5,218 bases of DNA from Synergistaceae bacterium (lineage in GTDB: Bacteria; Synergistota; Synergistia; Synergistales; Aminobacteriaceae), in assembly GCA_017447325.1 (NCBI GenBank), contig JAFSNU010000415.1, positions 1-5,218 on the forward strand, written 5' to 3'. Below the pieces are notes generated by a model, which saw only the letters and a program-made list of their open reading frames with translations, searched no databases and was not told the DNA's origin. A program made the translations under genes and the position numbers. Below are positions 4,894 to 5,218 of this stretch, one piece after another. Each line of letters opens with the position of its first letter. Positions within the stretch are counted from its first letter, which is position 1.

Positions 4894-5064
4894 TTAATTC
4901 TCATTGCTTTCTGTATCTGTAAAATCTCTCTCAAGCCATTTTAAATAGCTCTCTTCCACGCGCTTAATGCTTTTCATAGCGTAAAACGTCAAAAAGCCCA
5001 TTACGCCGATTGCGCAAGCTCCTACAACTCCAACGCCGCAAATAACAGCTCCGTCCGCCGTCAT
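4894..5064 (-). CDS. Single-span membrane protein, 56 aa
   Basis: The frame starts MTADGAVICGVGVVGACA and continues IGVMGFLTFYAM, a hydrophobic segment (residues about 6-30) suited to one transmembrane helix. It is followed by a charged amphipathic tail (KSIKRVEESYLKWLERDF, 31-48) and an acidic end (TDTESNEN). The Lys/Arg-rich side after the helix suggests the C terminus faces the cytoplasm. AAGGA lies 8 nt before the ATG at 5062-5064. The start is 1 nt beyond the stop of the preceding gene, and the next gene starts 2 nt after its own stop. No family is recognised, and one span alone does not justify calling it a holin. Confidence 0.68.
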   Translation of the reverse strand: MTADGAVICGVGVVGACAIGVMGFLTFYAMKSIKRVEESYLKWLERDFTDTESNEN

Positions 5065-5071
5065 GCTAAAA
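5048..5071 (-). repeat. Duplicated translation-start segment, copy 2
   Basis: This segment spans the start of the 56-aa membrane protein gene and matches 4681-4704 at 23 of 24 positions. This copy opens an intact gene, while the other copy opens only a short overlapping frame. Confidence 0.8.
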
Positions 5072-5218
5072 ATCCTTCCGGAACATCACGCGGTCTCTTG
5101 CCTCTCTCAGCACTTGAACCGCAAACTCTAACGCCTGAAGAAACGCCCCGCAACTCTCATAGCCCCTGAATATTAATTCAAGCTCGTTATTGTCTTTGTC
5201 CTCGTTAATTACGCAGTC
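5066..5218 (-). CDS. C-terminal end of a hypothetical helical protein (N-terminus beyond right edge)
   Basis: Fifty codons before the TAG at 5066-5068 form an open frame reaching the right edge. The visible residues include NEDKDNNELELIFRGYES, then CGAFLQALEFAVQVLREARD, ending in RVMFRKDF. The tail looks like one amphipathic helix. No family can be assigned from this fragment. Its stop lies 1 nt before the ATG of the membrane protein gene, and its last codons hold that gene's ribosome binding site, so the two are probably co-translated. Confidence 0.6.
   Translation of the reverse strand, partial: DCVINEDKDNNELELIFRGYESCGAFLQALEFAVQVLREARDRVMFRKDF

Overview
The window reads as a piece of a bacteriophage or prophage early region. 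Almost every base is coding. Every credible gene lies on the minus strand, so transcription runs from the right edge to the left. Genes overlap by a few bases or sit less than about 40 nt apart. Most have a clear GGAGG-type ribosome binding site, and several use TTG or GTG starts. The host cannot be named from this sequence. The strong GGAGG sites, the frequent TTG/GTG starts and the mix of A/T-rich and GCG-rich codons would suit an anaerobic Bacillota-like or Synergistota-like host, but this is a weak inference. I see no rRNA, tRNA, integrase, transposase, CRISPR array or convincing terminator. No non-coding stretch approaches 300 bases.

In transcription order from the right: an edge-truncated helical protein (5066-5218), a 56-residue single-span membrane protein (4894-5064), a 52-residue Cys/His protein (4733-4891), and a basic protein built of 15-residue repeats (4040-4654). 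A run of very small genes follows: a 95-aa acidic helical protein, a 74-aa protein, a 45-aa coiled protein that is probably frameshifted, a 30-aa membrane peptide and a 54-aa relative of the 45-aa protein. After these come a 126-aa zinc-binding-type protein, a 117-aa helix-turn-helix protein, a DUF1653 protein, a 116-aa helical protein, and a 384-aa protein with the same 15-residue repeats at its N terminus. At the left edge is the N-terminal part of a DUF3799 (RecE/exonuclease VIII-like, PD-(D/E)XK) nuclease, which in phages is usually a recombination exonuclease.

The only confident family assignments are the DUF3799 nuclease, the DUF1653 protein and the N-terminal helix-turn-helix. They suit an early gene block for DNA processing and regulation. 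The other proteins are not recognised and are described by their visible features.

The most striking feature is internal duplication. Four different modules each occur twice in about 3.6 kb: the 15-residue repeat block (115 of 117 bases identical in two genes 2,844 bp apart), a C-terminal 'KII-G-GE-YII ... EAQ-ALDKFA' module, a small 'FKTRD-R ... ELE-QVD' coiled protein, and a translation-start segment encoding MTADGA. The long direct repeat lies in the same reading frame in both genes. Recombination across it would delete nine genes and leave an in-frame fusion.
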